From Rubripirellula amarantea (GTDB taxonomy: Bacteria; Planctomycetota; Planctomycetia; Pirellulales; Pirellulaceae): 64,000 bases of DNA. Under the pieces are notes generated by a model. The model was not told where the DNA came from. It made no database searches and was given only the letters and a program-made list of their open reading frames with translations. A program made the position numbers and the translations under genes. Of the stretch, positions 38,054 through 47,630 are shown one piece after another (position 1 is the first letter of the stretch; each line of letters starts with the position of its first letter). The stretch covers positions 578,721 through 642,720 of the forward strand of contig NZ_SJPI01000002.1 in NCBI RefSeq assembly GCF_007859865.1. Direction: 5' to 3'.

Positions 38054-38389
38054 ATGTCTGGGGATCAGACACCTGTTTTGGTCACGCCAGCCGAATTCAC
38101 GTTCAAGCCAGCATTCTTTGCGGAACTCGCTCGGCAATTAAAGTCGCGAGTGAAAAACCCGATCGACATTGATCTGGTTCGTGAACCTGGCACGCCATTG
38201 GAATGGTTAGGGCATTGGCAACTCAAACGCGTCGCGACCAAGGCGACGCGTATGATCAACGCATCAGGGGTTCGCGTCGACTGCGCCGCAATGTTGCGTC
38301 GGCCACAATCCAAGACGCTTGTCGTCGGTTGCTGTGACTGCGGCACGGCACTACCGCCTTGGGCCGCAAAGATCGAGTTGATACGATAG
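38054..38389 (+). CDS. Small hypothetical protein
   Basis: Reads 111 residues from ATG 38054 (MSGDQTPVLVTPAEFTF); the frame is open from a TTG at 37922. Composition is protein-like and includes LKSRVKNPIDIDLVREPGTPL and a Cys-rich end VGCCDCGTALPPWA that might bind metal. No family recognised. It follows the ExeA-like gene by about 140 bp on the same strand. No good ribosome-binding site is visible, so the start and even its status as a gene are uncertain. Confidence 0.5.
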   Translation: MSGDQTPVLVTPAEFTFKPAFFAELARQLKSRVKNPIDIDLVREPGTPLEWLGHWQLKRVATKATRMINASGVRVDCAAMLRRPQSKTLVVGCCDCGTALPPWAAKIELIR

Positions 38390-38476
38390 CGTCTCGGTTG
38401 GTCCCGATTAGTACACCCCGGCCAACACAACGAGTCCACGGTCAACAGCACCGTGCCACTATCGGAAGCGTTTACC

Positions 38477-39358
38477 ATGAAGAACATTGGATTCATCGGC
38501 ACCGGCGTGATGGGCCGCAGCATGTGCGGGCACCTGATTGATGCGGGTTATCAGTTGACCGTCTTCAATCGTTCGCCCGAAAAGACTCGCTCGCTTGTCG
38601 AAAAGGGGGCGAAGCTTGCCCAATCGCCTGCGGAAGTTGCCGCGGCAAGCGAGGTGACGTTCACGATCGTTGGGTTCCCGTCGGACGTTGAGTCCGTGAT
38701 TTTGGGCGAGAACGGAGTCCTTTCGGGGGCTGAGCCCGGCCACATCATTGTCGACATGACAACGAGTCAGCCATCGTTGGCGGAGCGTATCGCCGAGGTC
38801 GCATCACAGAAGGGCGTGCATTCCATCGACGCACCGGTGAGTGGCGGAGACACGGGCGCTAAGAACGCGGCGTTGTCCATCATGATTGGCGGCGATGTCG
38901 AGCCAGTTCAAACGGTATGGCCGCTGTTTGAGATCATGGGAAAGACACTCGTTCACCATGGCCCGCCCGGGGCCGGCCAGCATACCAAGGTGGTCAACCA
39001 AACGTTGATTGCCTCGGGGATGATCGCCGTGTGTGAAGGATTGTTGTACGCAAGCCGCGCCGGTTTGGATTTGACCAAGGTGCTCGAAAGCGTTTCCTCA
39101 GGTGCAGCGGGTAGTTGGTCGTTGACGAATTTGGGGCCACGAGTATTGAAGGGTGATTACGCGCCCGGGTTCTTCGTGGAACACTTCTTGAAGGACATGG
39201 GAATCGCGTTGGAAGAGGCTCGTCGCATGAATTTGTGCCTTCCTGGACTCGCTCTCGCTCATCAATTGTACCTGGCCGTCGCTGCCCAAGGTCATGCACG
39301 TGACGGCAGTCAGGCGTTGATTTTGGCTCTTGCCGAAATGAATCGCGTGGATTGGTAG
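38477..39358 (+). CDS. 3-hydroxyisobutyrate dehydrogenase-family NAD(P) oxidoreductase
   Basis: Beta-hydroxyacid dehydrogenase, 293 residues. The N-terminal dinucleotide motif is [17 protein letters not shown]. The substrate-binding [19 protein letters not shown] and the catalytic Lys region [15 protein letters not shown] are well kept, and [17 protein letters not shown] follows. Family members reduce tartronate semialdehyde (GarR), oxidise 3-hydroxyisobutyrate (MmsB) or reduce succinic semialdehyde, and the sequence alone does not choose between them. ATG 38477 begins the Rossmann fold directly. It appears to be its own unit. Confidence 0.9.
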   Translation: MKNIGFIGTGVMGRSMCGHLIDAGYQLTVFNRSPEKTRSLVEKGAKLAQSPAEVAAASEVTFTIVGFPSDVESVILGENGVLSGAEPGHIIVDMTTSQPSLAERIAEVASQKGVHSIDAPVSGGDTGAKNAALSIMIGGDVEPVQTVWPLFEIMGKTLVHHGPPGAGQHTKVVNQTLIASGMIAVCEGLLYASRAGLDLTKVLESVSSGAAGSWSLTNLGPRVLKGDYAPGFFVEHFLKDMGIALEEARRMNLCLPGLALAHQLYLAVAAQGHARDGSQALILALAEMNRVDW

Positions 39359-39412
39359 GATCGAGATCCTATCGACACAACGACGCTGGAAACTTCGTCG
39401 GAAACGACCCGG

Positions 39413-39450
39413 CTAGCGAATAGGACTGGCGAATAGGACTAGCGAATCTT
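39413..39450. repeat. Short tandem repeat, 13 bp x 3
   Basis: ctagcgaatagga, ctggcgaatagga and a third degenerate copy, 55 bp after the dehydrogenase stop. Confidence 0.8.
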
Positions 39451-39531
39451 GCGAACATCGCGAGCGGAGAATCAGCCTTATGATGGCAGTCACATCTATG
39501 CTGCATTTTCGCGACCTGTTACGCTCTGCCC

Positions 39532-40605
39532 ATGTTAGAAACCTTTCAAATCCTGCTTGGTCTTGTGCTTCTGGTCATCGGTGGTGAACTCCTGGTCCGA
39601 GGAGCAGCGTCGTTGGCGGCGGCCATGCAAATATCGCCCTTGGTCATTGGATTGACCGTCGTCGCCTTTGGCACCAGTGCTCCCGAACTTGGCGTTAGCT
39701 TGCAAGCTGCGTTGGCCGGTGATGCATCAATCGCTGTGGGGAACGTCGTTGGCTCGAACATCATTAACATCCTGTTCGTGCTTGGTGCTGCGGCAGTGGT
39801 CGCTCCCTTGATCGTCAGCAGCGACCTCATTCGCAAGGATTTGCCCGTTATGATTGCCGCCACGGCAGTTTTCTGGTGGATGGCGTCCGATGGCAATGTC
39901 TCACGTTGGGAAGGCATCGCGATGTTCGTGACCCTGCTGGTCTACCTTTGGCAGTCGATCACCGGTAGTCGCAAAGCAACGAAGGCTCAGGCAGCCGAGA
40001 TTGAAGAGTACGCTGAAACGCTATTAAGCGCCAAAGACTACTTCATCCAGATCGGGTTCTTGATCGCTGGCTTAGTGATGTTGGGTATCGGTGCGAACCA
40101 GCTAGTCGCCGGTGCGACGTCGATCGCTGAATCGCTCGGCGTTTCGCAACTCGTGATCGGATTGACGGTGGTCGCTATCGGCACGTCGCTTCCGGAAGTG
40201 GTGACGTCGATTGTGGCCAGCTACCGAGGTCAGCGCGACATCGCGGTCGGCAACGTGGTGGGAAGCAACCTCTTTAACATCCTTTGCGTTCTTGGATTAA
40301 CCGCAGCGGTTTCCCCAGTGGGCGTGGAAGTGCCAGCCGATGCAATCTCGTTCGATTTTCCCGTGATGATGGCAGTGGCATTTGTGTGTCTACCAATCTT
40401 CTTCACTGGCTTCCTGATCCGTCGCTGGGAAGGAGCCTTGTTTCTAGCGTTTTATGCACTCTACACGATCGTCATCCTGGTCGTCGCGAAGCAGCCCGAG
40501 CTATCGCAGCACTATCGCGAATTCGTGATTTACGGCGTTGTCCCGTTGATGCTGCTGGCATTGATGTTGTCGTTCGTGCTCAATCGCAAGCCAACTGCAA
40601 CGTGA
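39532..40605 (+). CDS. Calcium/sodium antiporter, YrbG/CaCA family
   Basis: Inner-membrane cation antiporter of 357 residues with about ten hydrophobic segments. The two alpha repeats are clear: VIGLTVVAFGTSAPELGVSL with GNVVGSNIINIL in the first half, and VIGLTVVAIGTSLPEVVTSI with GNVVGSNLFNIL in the second. These carry the acidic ion-binding Glu. The pattern is that of bacterial YrbG-type K+-independent Ca2+/Na+ exchangers. ATG 39532 sits directly at the first helix. No partner gene is implied by the context. Confidence 0.93.
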   Translation: MLETFQILLGLVLLVIGGELLVRGAASLAAAMQISPLVIGLTVVAFGTSAPELGVSLQAALAGDASIAVGNVVGSNIINILFVLGAAAVVAPLIVSSDLIRKDLPVMIAATAVFWWMASDGNVSRWEGIAMFVTLLVYLWQSITGSRKATKAQAAEIEEYAETLLSAKDYFIQIGFLIAGLVMLGIGANQLVAGATSIAESLGVSQLVIGLTVVAIGTSLPEVVTSIVASYRGQRDIAVGNVVGSNLFNILCVLGLTAAVSPVGVEVPADAISFDFPVMMAVAFVCLPIFFTGFLIRRWEGALFLAFYALYTIVILVVAKQPELSQHYREFVIYGVVPLMLLALMLSFVLNRKPTAT

Positions 40606-40670
40606 AGCCGCCTCCCCCGGTTCGCTGATTGCTTGTGTCAGAGACTCGGATGCAACTCCGCTGAAGCACC

Positions 40671-41219
40671 ATGGCCAATCCTTATCGACCGACGACGACC
40701 ACCGGCGATCCTTTGGACGACGCTGCCAGCGAAGTTTCGTTTCGGCTATCGCGCGGCGTGCTACGCCATACCACCGATCATTACTTGCTGCATTACATTC
40801 CCAAGCGGCTTGCGCTGGGCTCGTTGGCTTTGATTGGCTTAAGTGGCTGGGCCATCTTTGCATCGGCAAAATACGGGATGTTAGCGTCGATGACCGTCGG
40901 AGTTAGTTCGCTTGTGATCTCTGCAGCAATCTATTTAGCGATGGCTCATCAGGCCAAGAAAGCGGTCCGGCGCAAACAAGCGGATTTTGGTCTGATGGAA
41001 AACTCCATCGTCAGTGTCCAGGTCAAAGATGGCGCATTGATCGCCGTGACATCCAACGGCCAGCACCAATGGCCAAGCGATCAAGTCAAACAACTTCGAA
41101 CGCACAGCGGCATGCTGATCTCTCCCGAACCTCTCTTGGCGATCTTCATCCCCAAGAACAACCATTCACCCGACGAAGCCTTCAAGACGCTCCGCGAAAA
41201 GCTCTCGCAGAGACCCTAG
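40671..41219 (+). CDS. YcxB-like membrane protein
   Basis: A 182-residue protein with two close membrane helices in the middle (about residues 45-90: LALGSLALIGLSGWAIFA and MLASMTVGVSSLVISAAIYLA). A C-terminal cytoplasmic domain resembles the YcxB C-terminal (PH-like) fold, with LMENSIVSVQVKDG and SGMLISPEPLLAIFIPKNN. The function of the family is unknown. ATG 40671 is 65 bp after the antiporter gene on the same strand, so co-transcription is possible. Assignment rests on topology and the SPEPLLAIFIPK segment. Confidence 0.65.
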   Translation: MANPYRPTTTTGDPLDDAASEVSFRLSRGVLRHTTDHYLLHYIPKRLALGSLALIGLSGWAIFASAKYGMLASMTVGVSSLVISAAIYLAMAHQAKKAVRRKQADFGLMENSIVSVQVKDGALIAVTSNGQHQWPSDQVKQLRTHSGMLISPEPLLAIFIPKNNHSPDEAFKTLREKLSQRP

Positions 41220-41381
41220 CCGACCCGCAAACGGGTCCGCCGTCAATATTTCAATTCCATCGTCGACCCTTCAATTCCACCGCCCGACGCGATGCCAATC
41301 ACCGACGTGTTAGCCTAGATTCAATTACAGTGGATGTCACAAAAATCGCGACGATCTAATTGCCAGTAGGTAATGCCGAGT

Positions 41382-44300
41382 TCATCGCATGTCTGTCGAT
41401 ATTATTGAGCCGAGTTCATGATCCGCTACTGAGGCATTCGGATTTGAACTACGTTTGATGTCTGATCTTTCGCCCTTCTGGGGTTCCACATATAGACTAC
41501 CTCTGTGACTTTCAGGTTGGGATCGAAGTGGTGCAGGTAGCGTTGCAAGCAACGGTCCGAACCAACTTCGCATTTCCTCGATACTGCGGTCCAGGCTATC
41601 GACTGGTGTCTCAATAGGCATAACTGTATCGTCGCTACGGATGACTTTGACAAACGAAACCATCTCACCATCAGAACTAGCTGATAGCGAAGTCCGCGTC
41701 ATACGGTTGATCACCTGCAACGCATCCAAAGCGGTCACGTCACCGTCACCCGATACGTCCGGCAATAGGCCTGCAGTTCGTAAGTTTCCTTCGACTCGAG
41801 CTAGGAGATTAACGATCAACAACGCGTCGAGTGCTGATGTCTGTCCGTCCAGGTTGACGTCACTCGGATAGAGGACGTTTGTTAATGCCTCCGTCCGACT
41901 ACCTACATGCTCGAAGTCCAGTTCGACGGTGATCTCGTGATCTAAGGGCGGCACCAACAAAACATACGTTTGAGGAGAAAGCGATATTGTTTGCAGGGAC
42001 GTTTCGTGCGACGGATCGACTAGTGATCCAAGTATCTCGCGATCAGATGAGATAATTCGTGGCATCGCCAGACTGGTTGGCGACAGGCCTGACGTAGTTA
42101 GGGACAAGTCAGATTCTTGCCCGATCGAAAACACGAGAGTCCGATACTGACTTGATGCCGGTACGGTAATCTGTCCATCGTCTAAATCCAAAATTGCGAC
42201 GTCGACCTGTTCCGCATCTAGTTGAAGCCCGTTTGTTCCCGTTGGAAGCCGAATAGCGACGGATTGGTCCATCGAACCGGCATCCCATATCAAGCGATAG
42301 AAACCTGCGGGTTGCCCATCGAAATCAAGGCTTCCGGATTGGCTATCGCGAACAATCTGTCCTGTCGAGTCTGCCAAGCGTAGATCGAGGAAGGACTCTT
42401 GCCCGGTGGCAAAGACACCGTCCAACGCACTACCCACTTGGTGTAGCACTACGTCCATTTCGCCGGTACCAGAGGTTTGCAGAAGCATAGTGCCTGCAGT
42501 AAATCGTGACGCTTGGACGGTTGATGCCACGATTGTTCCCATCGACAGACCCTGCGATGCAATTTGTTCCACCGAACCGCCCGACCGAATAGCACCGTAG
42601 AATGATCCCAGCACGTTGACGGACTCGATATCGTGATCTGCCACAATGGATGCTTGTGTGGCGGCCACATCATCCGAATCCAACGCACCCACTTCCTCGG
42701 TACTTGAATCAGGCAAATTCGCACTGCCAAAATCGCCCAGTACGTCGATGTCTCCCAAACTGGCGGCACTCAGTCGGCCATTCCAACTTCCATGAATTGT
42801 CATTTGCGTCAATCGTTGCCCAATACTCATCGCCGCCGCGGTGGACGACTCAAAGGTGGCCTCATCAAGTGAATCGGCAACCTGAATGACGGCATTTTCG
42901 GCAGTGCTATTGATCCGCAACGATTGCAAGCTGCCACCCACCGAAATGCGGCCGTGCAACTTCCCATGAAGGTCGACCTGTCCGAGTGATGCTACTGAGA
43001 TGACATCGTTAACGTCGACGGGAATAGACTCGGTCCCAACTTGAAGTCCAACGGCGGTTTCACTATTGAAAAGAATCTCGCCAATGCGTGCGCCCTGCTG
43101 ACTTGCACGAACGGAAACACGTGTCTGGTTGGTGGCATCGCGAACGACGATTCTTTCAATATCACCTTGATTTGCGGTTGCGGAGCTGGTTTCCACATCC
43201 AGTGTTCCGCCACCCGAAATTTCCACGACAATACGGTTTCCTGAGTCATCGATAATCTCAGTAAGCTCGTTCTCATCCACCGAAATCGACTTCGGTACAC
43301 GTCCGATGTTGATTGATGATACGATCAATCGTTGTTCAATTTCTTCGGTAGAGCGACGCACATTGACGGAAACCGTTTGGGCACTATTGAACTGATCTGA
43401 ACTGCGTTCGGATCCTTTTAACCGGATTGTGTAAATACCGGCAGATGGAACCTGATAGCGCAGGTGAGGATCAAGTGAGACAGCGTTGGTGATCGGATCA
43501 ATTGAATCATAGACCGTCGACTTTAGTGCGCCACTTTGGTCATAGACTTCCATTTGCAAGTCCAGCTTTGATCCGAGTGATTGAGCGTCCACGTCGATGA
43601 AAAGTACTTCGTTTTCGCCCGCTTCGACGTTAATCTCTGCTACTTCTGCACCGCCGAAGGCTTGGTAAATGAACGTGCTGACTTGCCCTACACCTGTGAA
43701 GCTGGGGTCGCCGGGGTCCGGGCCAACGAACGCGGGTGGAATCTGAAGCGCTTGGCGGAGTCGCTCAACACTGTCCTCGAACTCTCCAGGTGGCAACTTC
43801 AGTCCAAGAAAAAGCTGCCCGCGACCAAACCGTTCGTCGTCGCTCCGGTCCGTGTCAAGCTTACCCGTCTGCATCAAAAGTCCGTCCTCTACCTGATGTG
43901 ACAACCCAAGCAGATGACCAACCTCGTGACTGAGAGTACTCGCAATTGCTAGAGAGACTGTATCGAGATCTTTGCCATAGACGGTTGGTTCGGTGCGGAA
44001 CGCTTGTGTGAAGACTGCAGCATTGTCCTCGATATCTCGATTGCCAATGTCCACCTTTTGCGCCAGTCCCAGAACACGCTGGAGCGGGTAACTTCCTCCG
44101 ATCATAATGGTGGAATATTCCAAGTCGTCCGATGGGCGTTCCAAGACGAAATCGATCGGGAGATTTAACGGAGTATCAGGATCCTCGAATGAGCCGCTAA
44201 CGATAAAGTCGTCAAGCACGTGCTCATACACTCGCTCAATGATGGCATCGCGTTCGGAAGCCGGGCGACCGACATCCGCCGGGTCGAAGGCGGGTAAATG

Positions 44301-46238
44301 AAAAGAGTACTGGTTGTGGTCAGTAAACCTACCTCCTTCAAAATCCAGATACACTGTTTGGATGCGATTGCTTCTCGCATTAGTGCTGACTTTGGTATCG
44401 AAGCGGACGATGTACTCACCGGTCGTGGTACCGCCATCGGCTGCCGTGACGGATGCACCGCTGGATACATAGTTCTGGTTGCCAAAGCTGGAAACGCCAA
44501 CATAGTAGATGCCGGGTGTTACCAACACGCGTTCTAGCCACGAATCGCTGCTATTTCCGGTGACGGGATCAAACGCGTCGTCGTTGCTGGCTAACTCGTT
44601 TCCGTCCGAATCAAACAGCCGCACGTAAGAGTCTAGCGAAGATCCATAGGGACTGGCGTCAATGTCGACCTTCAACAAAGTGGGGCGTTCCATATCGCTG
44701 AAGTCCAAACGAAACATGTCGATATCATTGATATCATCGATTGCCGAATTTCGTTGGGACGTTTCGTAGGGAACGAGCAGCCCCATATTAGCGGCCGCGG
44801 TAAATGTGTCGCCGATTGAGTCGCTGGTCAGACCATCTGCTTTCTCAAACAGAGCTGTGAGTACATAGAAATTATCTACTTCAGTCGTCGACCCATCGAC
44901 GCGTACGACGTAAGTTCCGGGTTCGAGCAGCCTTCGGATGACGGGATCAAGGCCTCGGTATTCCGTGTCAGGATCGACGCCACTCTCGCTGACTTCAAGA
45001 ACATCCGCGGAAGCGTTCATCAAGGTTAAACGCCCGTCCAGGGTCGACATTCCAATTTCTTGCGCATCAATGTCGAGTGTTAGCCATCCGCGGCTGGTGA
45101 GTTCAAATTGATAGTGATCGAGGTCGTCATCCGGACGCACCTCTGCTCCACGAATTTCCAACGGCACATTCGGCAAGATCGAAACTGGGGTGGCTGTTTC
45201 AAACGTGTCGTTGAATTCGTAGGCGCCAAAAGGAATCCGAGGCGATGAGGTAAAGCTCAAGCGGTAAGCCCCCACTGAATCGTCTTCGCCGCTCACGCGT
45301 ACCGCGACTGCCCCACCGACACGATCACGGTATCGCAACAGTGAATCGCCCGAGTCGTCGCCTGTGTCGGGATCGACGCCGTCGAGGTTGCTGGCCAATA
45401 GCTCGCCGGTAGCCAAGCGATATAGTTCGATGGCTGAATTAAGTTCGGATCGTTCACCGTCACGAGCATCAATATCAATGACCAAGTCGCCAGGGACTTC
45501 GTTGTCGAATGAGAAGTAGTCGACGTCTCCTTGGGCTATCACCGCATCGACGGCTAGAACTCGTGGAATCACCGAACTGATACGTGATGCAGTCCCCAGC
45601 GTGTCGTTCGGTTCAATCGAATCATTTTCAACCGGTTCACCAGTTCCAGTCCCAGTTCCACCGCCATTGTTGCCTCCGCTACCAGATCCTGTATCGTCGC
45701 CCAGCTCTACACTGAACTGATAATCGACCATCCGAATTTCTGTGTAACCGTGATCAGCAATGTGTGCTGGTAGCAACGTTACAAAATACGTCCCCGGTTC
45801 TAGCAAACCAAAGTTGTGAACGAGTTCCGTTGATTCGCGATCGTTGTAGATCGTTTCCAGTGCGCTACTTGAAGAATCTGAATCGTACAACAAGACCACA
45901 ATTTGGTGATCGTCGAATACCGCAAACTGTTGCAGCCGAAATGCGACGTGCTGAGCCGACTCAACATCGAAACTAAAGTTGTCGGGGTCGATGTACCGCG
46001 TATCGTCCGGGTCACCTGCAAAGTACCCAAGGTTACCTTCGATGATTTGCTCACCGACAATACCAATGTCTTGCGCTTGTGCACGAGAGTCGTTGTACGG
46101 TGTTTCTTGAACCAGCGTTGCCGTCAACAATCTTCGCTGTTCTAGCGTTTCCAGCGAAAGCATACGGCATCGATTGGGACGTTGGATCTGGCAATCACGT
46201 CGCGATAGCGGACGTGTTGGTGTCGGTAATTGGGACAT
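41382..46238 (-). CDS. Giant secreted protein: PPC repeats, metzincin protease and dockerin
   Basis: A 1618-residue exported protein. The N-terminus has the planctomycete leader motif MLSLETLEQRRLL (about residue 26-38) instead of a standard signal peptide. Four or five PPC-like beta domains follow (for example DVDYFSFDNEVPGDLVIDID and DIDMFRLDFSD). A metzincin-type catalytic site is at about residue 769: HEVGHLLGLSH, with a later LLMQTG as candidate Met-turn. Another PPC-like domain, a long beta-rich region, and a C-terminal dockerin type I pair (about 1457-1519: DVNLDGQTSALDALLIV and DVSGDGDVTALDALQVI) follow. After the dockerin comes a tail of about 100 residues. ATG 46238 is preferred; the frame is open to 46316. 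Likely an anchored surface protease; cohesin partners were not seen. Confidence 0.82.
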   Translation of the reverse strand: MSQLPTPTRPLSRRDCQIQRPNRCRMLSLETLEQRRLLTATLVQETPYNDSRAQAQDIGIVGEQIIEGNLGYFAGDPDDTRYIDPDNFSFDVESAQHVAFRLQQFAVFDDHQIVVLLYDSDSSSSALETIYNDRESTELVHNFGLLEPGTYFVTLLPAHIADHGYTEIRMVDYQFSVELGDDTGSGSGGNNGGGTGTGTGEPVENDSIEPNDTLGTASRISSVIPRVLAVDAVIAQGDVDYFSFDNEVPGDLVIDIDARDGERSELNSAIELYRLATGELLASNLDGVDPDTGDDSGDSLLRYRDRVGGAVAVRVSGEDDSVGAYRLSFTSSPRIPFGAYEFNDTFETATPVSILPNVPLEIRGAEVRPDDDLDHYQFELTSRGWLTLDIDAQEIGMSTLDGRLTLMNASADVLEVSESGVDPDTEYRGLDPVIRRLLEPGTYVVRVDGSTTEVDNFYVLTALFEKADGLTSDSIGDTFTAAANMGLLVPYETSQRNSAIDDINDIDMFRLDFSDMERPTLLKVDIDASPYGSSLDSYVRLFDSDGNELASNDDAFDPVTGNSSDSWLERVLVTPGIYYVGVSSFGNQNYVSSGASVTAADGGTTTGEYIVRFDTKVSTNARSNRIQTVYLDFEGGRFTDHNQYSFHLPAFDPADVGRPASERDAIIERVYEHVLDDFIVSGSFEDPDTPLNLPIDFVLERPSDDLEYSTIMIGGSYPLQRVLGLAQKVDIGNRDIEDNAAVFTQAFRTEPTVYGKDLDTVSLAIASTLSHEVGHLLGLSHQVEDGLLMQTGKLDTDRSDDERFGRGQLFLGLKLPPGEFEDSVERLRQALQIPPAFVGPDPGDPSFTGVGQVSTFIYQAFGGAEVAEINVEAGENEVLFIDVDAQSLGSKLDLQMEVYDQSGALKSTVYDSIDPITNAVSLDPHLRYQVPSAGIYTIRLKGSERSSDQFNSAQTVSVNVRRSTEEIEQRLIVSSINIGRVPKSISVDENELTEIIDDSGNRIVVEISGGGTLDVETSSATANQGDIERIVVRDATNQTRVSVRASQQGARIGEILFNSETAVGLQVGTESIPVDVNDVISVASLGQVDLHGKLHGRISVGGSLQSLRINSTAENAVIQVADSLDEATFESSTAAAMSIGQRLTQMTIHGSWNGRLSAASLGDIDVLGDFGSANLPDSSTEEVGALDSDDVAATQASIVADHDIESVNVLGSFYGAIRSGGSVEQIASQGLSMGTIVASTVQASRFTAGTMLLQTSGTGEMDVVLHQVGSALDGVFATGQESFLDLRLADSTGQIVRDSQSGSLDFDGQPAGFYRLIWDAGSMDQSVAIRLPTGTNGLQLDAEQVDVAILDLDDGQITVPASSQYRTLVFSIGQESDLSLTTSGLSPTSLAMPRIISSDREILGSLVDPSHETSLQTISLSPQTYVLLVPPLDHEITVELDFEHVGSRTEALTNVLYPSDVNLDGQTSALDALLIVNLLARVEGNLRTAGLLPDVSGDGDVTALDALQVINRMTRTSLSASSDGEMVSFVKVIRSDDTVMPIETPVDSLDRSIEEMRSWFGPLLATLPAPLRSQPESHRGSLYVEPQKGERSDIKRSSNPNASVADHELGSIISTDMR

Positions 46239-46564
46239 AAGACGACATAGATGCGAGTCATGATGGGGCGTTCGCGAGTGACACGATGGAACGTGCCGGA
46301 CCCACACCATGATCATAGTCGATCCCCAGCGTTATGGGGGGGCTTGGTTTCCGCATGCATCAAGCATTACCAATGAACGTGGATGTAGAATCATCCAGCG
46401 ATCACGCAGTCAATCGAGAACGGTCGTCGTGGCTCGCCAGAGAGCCAACTCAACTCATCGTATTCGACTTGTCCGCCAATGCCGATTCGCCTCTGAGCTA
46501 TGCCGTTGTTTGGCGACTTTGTTTGGCGACTTTGTTTGGCGACGTTGCTGACTGTTTTGCGGTG
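46239..46564. other. Intergenic region before the giant protein gene
   Basis: 326 bp with no supported gene on either strand; the right half holds the 13-bp repeat at 46508-46546. The giant gene's promoter should lie in the left half. Confidence 0.5.
46508..46546. repeat. Short tandem repeat, 13 bp x 3
   Basis: gtttggcgacttt twice, then gtttggcgacgtt, ending 18 bp before the polysaccharide deacetylase stop (minus strand). Confidence 0.9.
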
Positions 46565-47371
46565 TTAGCCTTCTTGCTTGGACTTTACCCAGGCAGCAGC
46601 TTCTTGGAAGGTTGCGACCCAGACGTTGTCGTCGTTTTGCAGGAAGCGAAGCAGTTCTTTGTGGTCTTCAGCGCTGATCGCCAAGTGATCGCCACCCACC
46701 CCGTGGAACATGAAGACCACCCAACCGTTCTTTTCGCGTGCTGCGGTCACTTGGCTTAGTTGATACGCCAAGTCTCGCTGGTCGCCCGCAACCGTCTTTA
46801 CCTCGTACAGGTCAATCTTGCCTTCTTCGGGAACGTGGAATCCGTTTCTGGTCGTTCGTGCCGCGAAGAATCGTTCTTTGACCATCGGGATATAGCTGTG
46901 ATTGTCTTCGCCGATCGTCGTGCCGCCGCAAGGGTAGGCGAACGTGGCTGTCTCGCGCTTGACGCCATTGCTGACCAAGTTGGCAAGGTTCTCATCAAGC
47001 TCTTTCGCCATCCGAGCATCATCGTAGTCCTCGGCCGCGTTGCCGGGCTTCACCCAATCGTACTTCCGGGCGCACGGATGGAGGATCGTGTGTCCCGCTA
47101 ACTCGTGCCCCTCTTCGCGAATCCGATCTACTTCTTCTTGGGACCAAAGGTAGGTGGCACCCCCGGTGCAAAAGAAAGTGCCCTTCAGTTTCGCAGCCTT
47201 GAGTTGCGGCAGTGCATGATCGATTTGACTTCGGATCCCGTCGTCATACGTGAGTGTCACGCAATAAGTCTTGCCCTCTGGCCAAAACCCATCTTCGGCA
47301 GCCGCCATTGACGGGGCCGCGATCAGCAACGCGACAAATGCGATCCATGTTGACTTAGAAATGACACTCAT
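46565..47371 (-). CDS. Secreted polysaccharide deacetylase (NodB-like, CE4)
   Basis: A 268-residue exported carbohydrate esterase. The signal peptide (WIAFVALLIAAPSMAAA) is followed by NodB motif 1 TLTYDDGIRSQ, in which the catalytic Asp pair is visible, and motif 2 AGHTILHP with the two metal His; motif 3 TFAYPCGG and the distal VFMFHGVGG are also present. Family members deacetylate GlcNAc in chitin, peptidoglycan or other surface glycans. ATG 47371 (MSVISKST) is chosen; the frame is open to 47479. It runs in the same direction as the giant protein gene but is separated by 326 bp. Confidence 0.9.
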   Translation of the reverse strand: MSVISKSTWIAFVALLIAAPSMAAAEDGFWPEGKTYCVTLTYDDGIRSQIDHALPQLKAAKLKGTFFCTGGATYLWSQEEVDRIREEGHELAGHTILHPCARKYDWVKPGNAAEDYDDARMAKELDENLANLVSNGVKRETATFAYPCGGTTIGEDNHSYIPMVKERFFAARTTRNGFHVPEEGKIDLYEVKTVAGDQRDLAYQLSQVTAAREKNGWVVFMFHGVGGDHLAISAEDHKELLRFLQNDDNVWVATFQEAAAWVKSKQEG

Positions 47372-47495
47372 AGCGTTAAGCTCTTGGGAGATAGACCAAT
47401 GGCAATGCACGAAGCGGGAATGACGCCGCTTTGCAAAACGAGTACTCATGATAACCCGAAGCGCTGGCAAGGACGTCAACTAATTACCCGCTAAC

Positions 47496-47536
47496 GGGTC
47501 TGACTTCTATGGCGTAATTTCCCGGGTCTGACTTCT
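47496..47536. repeat. Duplicated 13-mer gggtctgacttct
   Basis: The 13-base word gggtctgacttct occurs at 47496-47508 and 47524-47536, 28 bp apart, in the gap between the deacetylase and S1 genes. It could be a remnant of a small mobile or REP-like element, but no inverted repeat or transposase accompanies it. Confidence 0.5.
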
Positions 47537-47630
47537 GGCATTTGGCGATGCACAGTCCTCTGCCTGTCGTTGGCAAGGACTGTGAATGAAGCACGATGTA
47601 GCGGATGCCTGTGGTCAAGGCCCGTTCGGT

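Noticed and set aside
47496-47536. Ends of an insertion sequence
   Set aside because: The duplicated 13-mer has no inverted repeats and no transposase between or near the copies.
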